A DNA stretch of 64,000 nucleotides. It comes from Mangifera indica. Lineage: Eukaryota; Streptophyta; Magnoliopsida; Sapindales; Anacardiaceae. The translations under genes and the position numbers were made by a program. How positions within the stretch are numbered: position 1 is the first letter of the stretch; the number at the start of each line of letters is the position of its first letter. Below, piece by piece: positions 37,091 to 49,578 of the stretch. Location: positions 9,734,001 to 9,798,000 of the forward strand of contig NC_058147.1 in assembly GCF_011075055.1 (NCBI RefSeq). Direction: 5' to 3'. The notes beneath the pieces are model-generated. The model did not search any database and was not told the origin of the DNA. It worked only from the letters and a program-made list of their open reading frames with translations.

Positions 37091-38540
37091 CAAGCGTTGA
37101 GTCTACTTGCACCCATTTGACAGTGGGTTGAACTATTAGACTAAGAATGTTATAGTTTCTTTTACAAATATAAACCTAATATTTTAAGTAACAGTAAAAG
37201 TATGAGGGTTTGAAAAGTGGTTAGCTTTTTAAGGTAGAGACAAAATCACCATCACCCACACAACAAATGAGATTGATGACAAAAAGATATTAATAACTGT
37301 AGATATTAATTATTTCAAGATTTTTTGAGATTCTGTTGAAATTTTGATTAGTGGAACATAAATGTTTGGACACAGAGAAAGTGATATTTTAAAGAAAAGC
37401 AACAAAGTTTGTAAGAAAGGAGAATTATATATCAAATATAACAATCATTCATCTTTTTAATGATTAGACTTTATTTTCACTGTTAGGTTAGACTTCCTTA
37501 TTTATTGACAAAAGAGTTTATTGAAAATCATAAATGCTTTTCAATTGTTTTTTTTTTGTTATTTGGTAATATTTCATAATTGTTTATTAAATTGTAAACT
37601 TCAGCTTGCAAGTTACAATAGTACCAAAATATCTCAAATTCATCGTTTCAATAAATTGTTGTCTTAAGTATACATCAAGTGTATATTATGTGTTTGCCCT
37701 CATATAAGATCTTATATATTAGAAACTAGTTACAATACTATACTAATCTTCCGTAAGAAATCAGGTTGAAAATAGTGAGTGACAAAGAGAAAACCCAAGA
37801 CAATCTATTGCCATTTAAGTCATTGATAAAACGCCAAATGATTTTGTCCCATCCAAAGTTTGATGAGATGACACATTTATACTTTTTCAATTTTAAAAAA
37901 TTGTTATCCATTTTTGTTAACAAATTTTGTTTGGTTTTTTTTAGAAATAACTATCTTAACTTTTGTTAAACTATTTTAACACTTAATATAAATATCAAAT
38001 TACTAATATATTTTATCAATTTAAGAATTTAACAGTTAAATTCTTAAAAATATTAAAACTTTAATTAATTTTAAAATGTTGCGTTTTGTTCAATTTATTG
38101 AGGGTGTAATTATCATTTTTAAAGTATTAAGGGGTATATTATAATTTTAAAAATTTTAAGTTCACATCAAACTTTTTCAAAATCCTTCAAAAACCCTTAA
38201 TAATTCATTGACACTCTTAACATTTTTAAAAAATTACAATTAACTCCTAAAACATTTGTCATTTTGAAAAGAAAAAATAGAATAAAAAACATATACAAAA
38301 TGACATCGTTATCCTTACACTTAACAAAATTTACTAATGAAAGTAAATGATAAATAGGAATTTAGGTATTTAAAATTTAAAATGTAAGAATTTATTAATT
38401 CAACAAACGTGAGGGGGGCATAGTCTTTTGGCCTCATAAATATGCCAATGGGTTTGTAAATTTGGAATTTCATTTGGGCACGTTTTTTGGTATTCTAGTG
38501 GGGAAAAGATAGTCTCATTGCTATATTTACGTAATCATGT
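37091..38540. repeat. Module A, copy 3
   Basis: Complete copy with an internal MITE from about 37833 to 38433 (GCCAAATGATT to GTCTTTTGGCC). It is followed by module T. Open frames within it are short and shared with the other copies only in part. Confidence 0.75.
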
Positions 38541-41500
38541 ATTTTCCACTTTTGTTTGGACTTCTCTAAATTAAATTCTTTTTATTTCAAGTTTTCTTAA
38601 ACCTAAGGTTTAATTGAAAAACAATTTTATTTTTTAATTTTCGAAATAACAGAAATTCTCCGATTGTTGTCAGATTGTCAGTGTATCGTTACAATATGTA
38701 ATATAAATAGACTAATAAATATTTATCCTATGCTAAGGGGTGATCTGAATTCTATAAAAGGTTATTCGAATTCGAAAAAATACAATTTTAAAATTTGAAT
38801 TTGTAGGGAAATCTATTATGATGGAAGAAAAAACATATTTAACTAAAATGTAGTGGTTAGAGGCACACCTGTTCGTAAGTCTAGTTGAATAGAATGATTT
38901 GTCCTACGGATTGGACCAATCTACTGTAGTGCAATACAAGTTGCTATGAAAATACAATTAATTATATCAATGTGACCTCTTAAGCTTTTATGCACATCTC
39001 TTTGCTGTCATTGACAATGCCAGATAAGGTTGACAAACTGTGAAGGCAAAGAGGTTTTATCGAATCAGCTTCAGATGATGAGAATCTGTCGATTTGGCTT
39101 CAAATCTAGATGACTATCAATGAAAACCCATTCTTCGACTATGAACATGACAAATTCTTGCTGTCTAGAGCCAATTCGACGAAGTTTGGGGCTTTATTGC
39201 CGTCAGGGCTTTGTCGGCCTTGGTTTGACATTGGCAGCGGCAACAGAGAGAGCAACACAAAAGGCTTATTGACTCCAAAACTGATTGGCCTTTATCGTCA
39301 CTGTCGTCAGAAGTTTGCAACAAAATATAAAGATTTGAAGAGAAAAAGTTACTTTTTAAAGTCTGAAGTTGGGAGATAAAATTTAAGTTTTCAAACCCTG
39401 ACAGGGAGAATTGAGATAAAATTACACATATTTTAATATTATTGATAAAATAATAATTTTATCCTTAACCTTAATAAAAAATTTTACCAATAGTTAATCT
39501 ATGAATAGGATTTTAAGTTTTTCAAATCTCATAAATAAAACTTTGAAAACACGTTAAAACTTAGCTGGGAGTAAGTCCTTTGGCCAGAAAAGGATAAGTT
39601 TACCTGCAATCCCAAAAAATAATTAATAATTTTAGTTTTCAGTAATCTAGAAATCCGTCAAAACTTGCTTCACAAATGCGACCTTTTAGCCTCTTGCCCA
39701 AATAACAATGATTTGGGCCCTGAAATAATTTGGGCCATTTATGTACTTTTGCTTTAGCTAACTTTCTTTTAATCGAGTTTTTGTAAGTATGAATTTTCAA
39801 TTACAAGTTTCACACAAAAAACTGTTTTTTTTTTCCCTAAATTAAATAAATTTATTATCGACAATGCTGTTTTAATCATTAGGGTAACAGAAATATTATA
39901 TAAGATTTAATATTTTATAAAATATTCTACTTAAAAAATATTATTTAGTTAAAATAATTAATTATTTTTTTGAAAAAAAATATTTGTATTAAAAATTAGT
40001 TATTGTCCATTTTGAAAGTGATGAAGACATTAGACATATAAATGGTAAAGGATATATGGAATTTTTTGAAGAATAAGTACAAAAACAAATTAAAGAAAAA
40101 GTAGAAAACAACACAAGAGGTCGTCACGAGAGTAAAAGATATTTTGATTGAAAAGCCGAAAGGTGAAAGCTTCTAAATATACCTTGGCCAATGTGTTGAA
40201 CCAAGAGTTCTATGATTGATTGATACTATTCTTTTCTTTTTTTAATTGTAATTTTAATGTAATTTTTAATGTATAATTAAGTATACAGATTATGTATACT
40301 CATGTGGTTGAGTGATTTTAAAATATAATAAAAGACTATTTTTAACCCAATTTTTGTTAAATCAAGAAATTCTTACATTTTAAAAAGTTAAATTTATGTC
40401 CATCATCTACTTTCATTAATGAATTCTGTTAAATGAAAATGTTGAAAAGTTATTTTACGTATATTTTTCTATTTTTTTATTTTCATTGATTCTTTCTATT
40501 CTTTCTTTTTCTCTTATTCTTTGTATTTTTTTCTTCCTTATTTTTTTATTTTCCATTTTCAAAAGTTTAGAGGGTAAAATATAAATTCTACAAATAGTAG
40601 GGGTGTTCAAGGAGTTTTGAAAATTTAAAAAAAGTTTAAGGGTGTTTTTGAAAATTTTAAAATTTCAATATGTTTTTTTTAATTTAAAAAAATGAGAGTT
40701 ACACCTAAGAAATTGAATAAAATATAACATTTTAAAATAAAATTTGATATTTTTTAAAAATTTAAATAATAAAATTTTAAATTGTAAGAATATATCGGTA
40801 ATTTAACATTTATATTAATTATTAATGACATTTTTGTAATTTTAATAAAAAGATAAAACAATAATTTTCATAAAAAATTAACAAAACTATTAACAAAAGT
40901 GGATGATAAGTGAAAATTTGACTTTTTGAAATTTAAAGGATAAGATTTTGTTATTTTATCAAATCTTGGGTGGGAAATAATTATGGGTGCTATGAAAATA
41001 ATTCTGAAATTAAAAAAAGAACAATAGTAATTAGGAAGTAAAAATAACTACTTGGTAACGTTCTTATTGCACTCAAATGAAGAGGGTCGGGGTCTACTTA
41101 GAAATTTAATCAATTAAATCACCATCATTTAACCTAAATAATTTATGATCATTAACACATTAAAATGAGTTATGGCATTAATTAAATAAATAATAATAAT
41201 TTAGATTGAAAAATAAAGTTGTAATTATTCATCTTTAAATTTTAAAAGAAAAAATTATTTATTTTGATGAAAAAATTAATGAACATTATAAAAATCTGAA
41301 ATAAAATTTTAAGCCTAAAATAAATTAAATATGTTAAAAGATTAGAGTCCAAACTAATTACATATATTATTTATTCAGCTTTTTTAAAACAATAAACAAT
41401 AACAATGAAGCATTGTCTTCATTGTTGTCGTCCTTGGGGAAATTAATCAAAATCCTTTTTTTTTGAAAACAAACACAAAATAAAAGAAAACAGGAGCCAG

Positions 41501-41573
41501 TCACGACTCACGAGCCCACAAAAATGTTTGATTTGATAGCGAAAAAAGGAGCTTCCAAACTTAAATATCTTTG
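38541..41573. repeat. Module T, copy 1 (left part, up to the MULE insertion)
   Basis: Aligns with 53146-57106 in blocks. Examples are the ATATTATCC/TGCTAAGG stretch near 38720, CCCAAAAAATAATTAATAATTTTAG at 39607 (54325 in copy 2), and AAAGTTGTAATTATTCATC at about 41215 (56670). It carries MITE-related sequence ending TCCTTTGGCC near 39584, which is absent from copy 2. A different MITE is present in copy 2 at 55667. Confidence 0.75.
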
Positions 41574-43324
41574 TTGGAAAATTAATTAAAATAGATAAAA
41601 ATTTATTCGTTTATATGTTTTTAGATCAATCATCATTCTTTTTATCTTTATAAGTAAATTGATATTTTTATTCTAATAATACCCCTTTCTCACTTCATAT
41701 AATTAATCTATTTTTGTAGTTTTTATCTTATTTCCACCATCATCTCATTTCTCAATGCTCTTTTTCTATCAACACTCCAATGACAACATATTTTAGCTGT
41801 TTTCTCTGTTGTTTATCATTATCATATAACAGGTAAGTTTCATTTATTTAAATAGCAATATGTATTAAGAAAACTGTGAAACTAATAACTTTTCTAGAGA
41901 TAAAAAGTTAAAAACTTTAATCAGCACATCTGAGTGTTTGAATCTTTTTATAAATATTTACATTTATGTATTCAATAGTTTTGTTACCTAGATCTAAGTA
42001 AAAACGAAAATCGCAATATATTTCTAGTAAATTGCATGGTTTGCGCTTGCGAATTTTGTTTGCAGGGTTTGTGTTTGCGTGGTTATTTATTTATTTTAAA
42101 TTTTGTGTGTGCAGGAAAAATGGGTAAGCTAATATATTTGCTTGAATATGGTGGACATTGAGTTAACAAAGATGATAATAGTTTAAAATATGTTGGTGGA
42201 GTTCAAACATTTGTATCAGTTAGTAAAAAAATAAATTATGATGGATTTGTAGAAGTAATGTGTTCTCGTTTGGGCATTAATCAAAGTTGCAATATTGTAA
42301 AAATTCATATGTAAAATCCGACCACCTATAGTGATGTACCATATTTGTTAAAGGATAGTTTTGATATTCGGAGTATGATGAGGTTATCAAAGACGCATAA
42401 AAAGGATTCGTTATTTCTTATAATGTTTACAAAGTCTACAGAAGTCAGAACCAATATGCAACAACAGCGAACTGAACCACAACTAGGAGTTCAATCATTT
42501 GAACCCATGGATGATGCGATTAACTCTTTAGATAATATATATGGTGAGACACAACTAGAAAGTATGTCTGAAGGTGATGGGATTGAGGTTAGGATACATG
42601 GTGAAATAAAAAGGTAGTAAAACCCTTTGCGGGGTACACCGGAGAGATGTTATGAGATGGGTACTGTAACATCCCTCCCTAGAAGTACTACCCATCGAAG
42701 GAGAAATGTTACGAATTAATATCCGGAGCGTCTATTTTTTTTCTTTTTAAAATACTTTAAAATAAACGCATCATTAAAAGTGTTTAGAAAATATTCTAAG
42801 AAAACTAAAAATCTAGAAGCGAACAAAAGATATATATACTCATATGAAAACTCATCTGAAAGTATTTGAAAACAGGGAGTAATCATATACAATTGTACCA
42901 TAATCTCAAAAAGTCAAAAGTCGATAAGAACATGTCACTATATGCATATAATATAAACTAGAGATAACCTGCTCCAGCCGGATCTACCTACACTGACCTG
43001 ACCTTGCCTCGCAGCTACCTCGATCACCTGTATCTACAATCAGGAAAGAAAAGGAAGTGAGTGATAAGAACACTCAGTAAGGGGAAAGAATTAAGTAAAC
43101 TATCTCATTTCCTGTTCTAACTCACTCTCGGGACTCAACCTTTCTCACAACCTCCATAAGAAATCGAGGGGATAATCTAGTTCATTCTTTACTATTTGGG
43201 TCATGTTTTGTCCCATATGGTGTCTATTTGATACTTTTTGGGAGCTAACTATAGGGATTTGGTACTTTTCCAAGCTTGAGCTCTTTTTCTTTCTTTCACT
43301 ACACCATTTCTGAATCTGAATTGA

Positions 43325-43445
43325 GCTATATTACAAGTATGCTCTACTGTGAGCATACTCTACTGCGAGCGGACCCTACTGGGGGTCTATGTCCTACTAC
43401 GGATGTGTCTTACTGCGGACGTGCGCTACTGTGGGTGGTATAGTG
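43325..43445. repeat. Degenerate 18-20 bp tandem repeat inside the solo LTR
   Basis: About six units of the form CTACTGYGAGCRTRCT (CTCTACTGTGAGCATACT, CTCTACTGCGAGCGGACC, CCTACTGGGGGTCTATG and so on). They are GC-richer than the rest of the LTR. Confidence 0.75.
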
Positions 43446-43670
43446 TAAAGTGCCCCCTCATAGTTTATAGCATGCATGTGAGTCTTATATCTTACTAATT
43501 TTGCTTCCATCTAAATTTATTCATAACTTACCAGACATTACTCTTGGGATGACCCCTGAATCTTAAGCCCCAAATTCCTTGTCTTCCTTTTTTTTTTCTT
43601 TTCTTCTTCTTTTCTTTTTCTCTCCTTTCTTTCCTTTCCTTTCCAAAACTGTGAAATACTGTTCACAACC

Positions 43671-44230
43671 CTGTTTATTTGACAGGACAACCTTCTGTTT
43701 CATAAAATTTCACAATCCAAACGGTTTGTAATTCATACAAGATATACATCATTGAAAAGAGGATTCAAAAATCTTTCCAACAAGCTATCATAGCACTCAT
43801 AATTCATTAGATAAGACAAACAAAACGTGAGATGAAATTAGTGGCAAAAAACTGACTCCTCTGTTTATTTGGTAAAGCAGCCCTTGTGGTTTATACAATA
43901 TTTAATAATCCAAATGATCCCCAATTTATACAATATATAGATAAATGAAAAGAAAATTCAAAGAGCTTTCCAACAAGCTATAATAGCACTCATAATTCAT
44001 TAGCTAAGACAGTCAAAACGTGGGATGAAATCAGTGGCAAAAACTCTCCCTTGTTTATTTGGTAAAACAGTCCTTTTGGTTCATACAATATTTGACAGTA
44101 GAAATGATCTTTAATTCATACAAGCTATATATAATTGGAAAGAGGATTCAAAGATCTGTCCAAAAAGATATAATAGCACTCATAATTCATTAGATAAGAC
44201 AGTCAAAACGAGGGACGAATTCAGTGGTAA
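43671..44230. repeat. Three tandem copies of about 185 bp inside the solo LTR
   Basis: Units begin near 43671, 43856 and 44043 with CTGTTTATTTGGTAAARCAG-type sequence. Each contains TTCATACAA, a GGATTCAAAG segment, ATAGCACTCATAATTCATTAG and CAGTGGCAAAAA. Confidence 0.8.
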
Positions 44231-44279
44231 AACTGTAAATATTATGCAACTTTCTACCATGAACAAAATCACACACATA

Positions 44280-44609
44280 TAGGGCTGGACTCGAGCCAAG
44301 CCAGCTCGAGCTCTACTCGATCGAGCCCGAAACGAGTTGAGCTTAGCTGAGCTCGATCGAGCTAGAGCCGAGCTTGAGCTGGCTCGACAGATTTTTTATT
44401 AAAATTTTTTATATAAAATGACGTCGTTTTGACCAATATATATTAAAAACGATGTCGTTTTGATAACGAAAAATAAGTCGAGCCGAACTTGAGCCCAAAA
44501 CGAGCCGACCTTAGCTAAGCTCGAGCTCGAACTCGAGCCGCCCATATATGAACCGAGCTGAGCTCGAGCTCAAGGGAGTCGAGCTTGGCTCGACTCGAAT
44601 CGAGCCCTG
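44280..44609. mobile_element. 330-bp hAT-type MITE
   Basis: Ends are TAGGGCTGGACTCGAGCC and, inverted, CAGGGCTCGATTCGAG. It is flanked by CACACATA at 44272-44279 and 44610-44617. An 8-bp duplication and YAGGG termini fit the hAT superfamily. The interior is rich in CTCGAG/GAGCTCGAG words arranged as arms of a large hairpin. The matching LTR near 170-190 lacks it. Confidence 0.85.
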
Positions 44610-45254
44610 CACACATAGACATCCCAAATGGAAAAACAACATTTCTCAACTTCAAAATCATCATTTATAACATAGATCCAAGAAACCAAAAGCCTAAAAC
44701 ATACAACATATCAAGGATGATACCCCTTACCTTGTTTCAAGCCAATCTTTGCAAGTTAGTTTCCTCTTTCTTGTCTTGTTTCCTTTATCACCAAAATCAC
44801 CTTAAATCAACACCAAAACATACTAACATATTCATATAACATACATTCACTATATATAAACATAGAAAGAGGGAAAAAGAAAAAGATCTTTTGGTTACCA
44901 AGCTCCAAAAGTGTTTATTTTTCTTTTTTTTCCTTACTCTTCTTTCAAACTCTTCAAATCATCCACTTTCCTTCTAAAAATGAAGAAAACAAGTAGGTAA
45001 GGGCTGGCTGCTGGAGTTTTTACGGGAGAAGATGGAAAATCTTGAAGTTTCCTTGTTTTGTCTTCTTTTTCTCTTTATATAAATCCTTATCTCTCTTTTT
45101 TTTTAATCTCTTTGTCTTTTTTTTTTTTGTATTTCTATATATATATATATATATATATTTAAAATATGAAATATCTCAAAATAGGGTCAAAAGATAGAAA
45201 TGCCCCTGAAACATATTTGAGGGTATTACAGGTACTGTTCTGATAGAAAATTTT

Positions 45255-45430
45255 CAATTGAATGAGGAAGAATATGGTGGTTATAATGATTGGGATGATG
45301 ATGTTGGTGATGACTTGGGTGATGATATTGGTGATGACAGAAGTCATAGTGATAATGGTGGTGATAACGAATGTGATGACATTGGTGATGATAATGGTGA
45401 AAACAGTGCTTATAATGGGGGTGGTCATAA
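45255..45430 (+). repeat. GAT-rich tract encoding an Asp-rich stretch of the MULE transposase
   Basis: Imperfect GGTGATGAT repeats encode Asp/Gly-rich protein (DDDVGDDLGDDIGDD) in one frame. Acidic linkers are common in MULE transposases. The His-rich and Ile-rich frames on the other strand are artefacts of this repeat. Confidence 0.75.
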
Positions 45431-46938
45431 AGCAGAAGTTGGTCCAAGTTGATTAGTTGAGGGAAGTTTATTTCATAATACTCCAATAATGCATGGCGGG
45501 TCAATTCCTATTAATGTATAAGTTACAAATCCCTTTTTCGGTGGTCTAGATCCTTACAAGGATATAGAAAATGAGGGTATTGCATTACATTTAGTTCCAC
45601 CACGAGATGAGAGAATCAAAGTGAATAATCAATTTACATGTAAACAGGTGTTGATAGATACGATGTATAGGGATGCTTTGGAAAAAGGTTATTAGTTCAA
45701 GGTGGCTAGTTCAAACAAAAAAAGATAGGATATCAGATGTGCACACGCTTAATGTAAATGGAAGGCAAGAGGACTAAATTTACAAAACACAGACATTTTT
45801 GTATTACAGAAGTTGGAGACTCACACTTGCCCTCGGGATGTCATAACGCCTTACCACAGACAAACAGGTAAACGGGGCACTTGGAAAAATATTACACCTT
45901 GTGTTTATCACTTCTGACCATTTCTACAGGCCGAAAGACATAATAACGGACGTTGCAGATAGATACAAAATAGATATCTCCTATACTTAAGCTTAGCATG
46001 CTAAGAATTGGGCGTTGAATTAAATTAGAGGTTCTTCCAAAGAGTCGTTCAGATAGTTACTAGCATATTGTTACAATTTGGAATGGAAAAACCTTGGTAC
46101 GGTTACACACATTGACACTGATGTAGATAATTGGTTTCATTTTGTCTTTATGACTATAGGTTGCTTAATTAGAACATTTCGAGAATATTGTCGTCCTATC
46201 ATTTGTATTGATGGATCTTTTTTAAAAGGACGATATTGGGGTACATTGTTTGTTGTTATGGGTAAAGATGAAAACAACCAAATTTATCCTTTGACATTTG
46301 GTGTGGGAGGAAAGGAAGAAACGATGACTTGGACCCTCTTTCTAAAAGCATTACATGGGTGTATAGGTGATCTTAGCCATCATTTCAGATAGACATCATG
46401 TTATTCTTAATGATTCATAAGGACGAGGGACGTCATGTGCTGGTTTTCCATAACATTTCAAGTATCAAATTGTTATACATTACATTTGCATTTAAGGTGT
46501 TTTTAAACTATCATGTTTAATGTGTCTTGTTGCAAGTGTTTAGGATGTGTGAGAGTGAGTGAATTTGCACTACAACGTTGTTGCGAGGTGTTGAACTGTG
46601 ACAAATTTCTTTTTTTTTTTTTGTATTATAAGCTTTATAAACATTCAATGGTTATTGTACTGTATTTTAACATTTTAAAAAAATTTCGGCATAGTCTCCC
46701 TATATTATTACCATTATCCATATCTTATTCTTCTTCTTATTTATATTTTATCCAAAAATACACTTTAATATATATATTTTCAATCCACCCAAACTTTGTT
46801 CCAAAGCATGAATAATATGAAACAATAAAATAGTAACACAATAATCAACATAACATAATAAATATGCATTGACCATTCACCATGCAGCAAAAAAAAAAAA
46901 AAAAAATTTAATAAATATACATCAACTATGAAACAATA

Positions 46939-48120
46939 TCAACCATTACGTCTGTGAGAAAAAATCTTAAAAGCGATCATCCTGTGTAAATGAATAGTGT
47001 TAGAGGCTGCATAGTCAAATGGGCGCTCTGTGGCTAAGTACTCTATCATCATAAGTGTGAAGACTCTACAATCACCCAAGACTTTGCCCTGTTGCAGAAC
47101 ATCGATACATCGCACAAGTGTGAATGGCTCCACGTTAGGGTTATCACCCTTAACCTCCTAGTAGCTAATGGCACTAATGATAGACGGAAGGTGTTGATAT
47201 CGCGTCATCATGTCAATGGACCTATCCATGGAAGATATTAAGTTAAATGAAAAGTCGTATATAGTTAGAGCCCACGCTTTGAAATCAATTTCACCACATG
47301 CCCAATGTTGACAATTGTAATTGATAGGAATATACACTTGTAAAAACAATAACCAAAAGTTAGTATAACATAATCTTAATTGAAAATGTGTTACCGATTA
47401 TATAATTTTGAACATATTTATTACTTTGTCAACTTTCGTCCATGCAATGTATCTCATGTCTCTTGTCTGATTTGACAACTGTAGACTTATCCCTTCAATA
47501 GGATATAGCAATAATCGAGGCCATTGAAAGTTGTCATAGGCAGCCATATCTCGATCCTGTAAAGTACGTGGTAGCCAGCCATCCGAAAACGTATCAACAC
47601 ATGTCCAAATAACAGTGAGGTATGAATGACGTAACATAACCAAGTAATTATCCATATGTTGAAAAAACAACAAAAACATAAATTATAATTATGTTGTTTA
47701 TAGTAACGACACTGCATAAATATAAAATATGTTGATAGCTTAGTCACCTTATGGGTTAACCATTTGTTTTCTGTGCAAATCTCGTCTCACTAGTCAAGCT
47801 TCTTGCAAGGCCTATGCAAATAAGTTAATGTTGTGTCATTACTGTCAGCGTTATCATATCAATGATCAAAATCAATATTCATTTGTTGGTTTCTTTCCCG
47901 TGATCAGCATTGTCTTATAGGATCAGTAAAAGGGCTAAGTAGTGCCCATCTCTTCTTAATAATTCTTCCTCATAATGTCTTTCGGGTACTCGATTGAGGT
48001 TGTAATGGTGTCTCCACAAGTCTACACACAGTGACCACATCATAATCATCACGTGGACATACATCATCATCCTAGGCTACCTCAATAGTGACCTCAACTG
48101 ACTCATTATGTGTTATCATG
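46939..48120 (-). pseudogene. Ulp1-like (peptidase C48) protease remnant carried by the MULE
   Basis: On the minus strand the C-terminal Ulp1 fold is readable from 47349 to 46939 in one frame with a single TAG near 47158-47160. The catalytic residues are all visible: His in NCQHWACGEID, Asp in LTIYDFS and Cys in LGDCRVFTLMMIEYL. Upstream, 47679-47398 reads further protease-like sequence (ending YIAWTKVDKV), separated by what looks like a small intron with an unclear acceptor. Near 47960 a fragment KKRWALLSPFTDP resembles the linker of MULE-borne Ulp1 proteins. Ulp1 proteins cleave SUMO. Why MULEs carry them is unresolved. Frameshifts and stops upstream make this a pseudogene. Confidence 0.8.
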
Positions 48121-49578
48121 AAAGATTATTATCATTATCATCGTTATTCCACTGTCAACTTCCAAACCATAGTCCCCTATGGAAATCTATTGAAACTGTC
48201 TCAATTATCTACTAACTGCATTATATGTTTTGATACCACTTTTCGGTTATCTGCTTCCAATAATCCATAATGTATCAGATACAATACAACTATTTTAACA
48301 GCATCTTCATTATTGTTTTCCCATGCCTTGTTTCTAATTTGCTATTTCGAAAGTACTTGTTTCTAAAATTCAATGAATTTGTTGTTATATATTCAGTTAT
48401 ATCCGCTTTTTTACTAAATCTCAATGCAGTAATCATAGCAAATTCAATCAGACTAAATCTACAATCGACCCTATTTAATCAAAACCAAAACACTTCTCCC
48501 AACTCACCCTTATTCACTTGTCGAAATAATACACTATCTAATAGGGTTGAACTATATCCATGCACTTCAAGATTCAAAAAATGTCTAAAACATATTTGTC
48601 TAAACAATATTTTCTACTTTGAACTTAATTTTGTTCTTATATGTTTCATCGTATCCTTATGATTATGAATATTAATGGTAACTCTAAAATCATGCGCATC
48701 ATAAAATTGCCTCTCCTCTGCTTGATCGTTAATTGGAAATTTCTACAAAAACACATTTAAAATGAAATATTATGAGTTTCATTCAATAAAATTTAAATTT
48801 AAACAGGTACAAAGCAAATATCACATTCTGTAAATAGTATCATTACACGACATTGTGTAATGTGTGATTGCGCATTGCGCGGTTTGCATAGTTGGCATTG
48901 CCACGATTAGCGCACAATCGCGTGGTTGGCGCTATATGCGCAACGTTTGTGCGATAAGTGCGGTTTGCGTGGAGCTGTAAATTTGTGTGATTTTCGTCTT
49001 TTCAACGGCTACACTTTGCACTTTCAGACATTCATTAATATCGAAACTACATCTTTATATACCATTCAAAACATTAAAAATATCCATATGCATAAATCGA
49101 CAAATTTAGAGTTCCACTGTAAAAACCTTAGCCACCACTGTAATCACCACAATCGACGCACATTCTCAAAAAAAAATATTTTTTCATTCAATCAATAACA
49201 CCCAACATTCAACTATACCCACAATAGATTATTTACACTCGATCGATAAAGATTATATAAACCAAATTAATAAATGCAAATGGTAACTAACCTGTGAAAT
49301 CATTGTTGATATATTGTCGTTTCTATATATTTTGTTGATTGTAGGATATTCGTCGGTGATTTTTGCTTTGTATTTTCAGATTTTAGATTTCGACTTTCTC
49401 TTTTTCGTTTTTAACAAAAGTAACTTTCAAAGTCTTTCATTTTAGATTTTACTTGATTTTTCAACATAAGGATAAAATGGGTAAAAATATTATTGTTTGC
49501 TTAAATAGGTAAAACTTTTTTACGTTGGCCTAAAAACGTATAAACGGACAGATTTTTGCTTATTTTAATTAATTTTCC
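48121..49578. other. Right part of the MULE, mostly undecipherable
   Basis: Probable decayed N-terminal half of the minus-strand Ulp1 gene plus subterminal sequence. It includes a GCG-rich patch at 48850-48980 with repeated TGCGCGGTTTGCRTGG-like words. A similar patch lies near the other end at 42035-42085. The 49-bp terminal repeat closes it. Confidence 0.5.

Larger units (their letters stand above)
42665..45230. mobile_element. Solo LTR in the MULE transposase
   Basis: Starts TGTAACATCCC and ends GGTATTACA, flanked by GGTAC at 42660-42664 and 45231-45235. It has no primer site, coding region or partner LTR, so it is a solo LTR left by recombination. It is 2566 bp including a 330-bp MITE. 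The LTR start resembles those of Ty3/gypsy elements, but without internal sequence the superfamily is not certain. The distal part matches the LTR at 1-709 plus 11354-11455. Confidence 0.88.
42120..46440 (+). pseudogene. MULE transposase remnant, split by a solo LTR
   Basis: From the ATG at 42120 the frame reads a MULE N-terminal region (GVQTFVSVSKKINYDGF, YSDVPYLLKDS). It has a TGA near 42156 and a TAA near 42312. After the LTR (42665-45230) comes an Asp-rich stretch. A zinc-ribbon type N-domain remnant follows (NPFFGGLDPYKDIENEG, 45525-45720; stops inside). The MULE catalytic region comes last (CRPIICIDGSFLKGRYWGTL, 46180-46250; GKDENNQIYPLTFGVG). The first catalytic Asp sits in ICIDG. A second (ISDRH-like, near 46385) is in a shifted frame. 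Sequence beyond 46440 no longer follows the family. Confidence 0.85.
41574..49578. mobile_element. Mutator-like element (MULE) with Ulp1-type cargo, KI-MULE-like, defective
   Basis: Terminal inverted repeats of about 49 bp start GGAAAATTAATTAAAATA at 41576 on the plus strand and at 49578 on the minus strand, with about seven mismatches. They are flanked by TATCTTTG (41566-41573) and TATGTTTG (49579-49586), an 8-bp near-duplication; the exact length is uncertain because two extra T sit at the left end. The paralogous module T copy at about 57091-57115 reads straight through without the element and so is an empty site. Inside are a MuDR/FAR1-like transposase remnant (plus strand) and a Ulp1-protease remnant (minus strand). 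MULEs that carry Ulp1 genes are known in Arabidopsis (Kaonashi) and melon. Confidence 0.85.

Noticed and set aside
39110..39379. 89-residue open frame in module T copy 1
   Set aside because: It lies in sequence that ends in a MITE terminus and is missing from the other module T copy; no family is recognised.
45159..45504. Ile/Thr-rich and His-rich minus-strand frames
   Set aside because: They are antisense readings of the GAT repeat in the MULE transposase.
48270..48662. 130-residue hydrophobic plus-strand frame
   Set aside because: AT-rich, inside the MULE and antisense to the Ulp1 gene; apparent hydrophobicity comes from T-rich codons.
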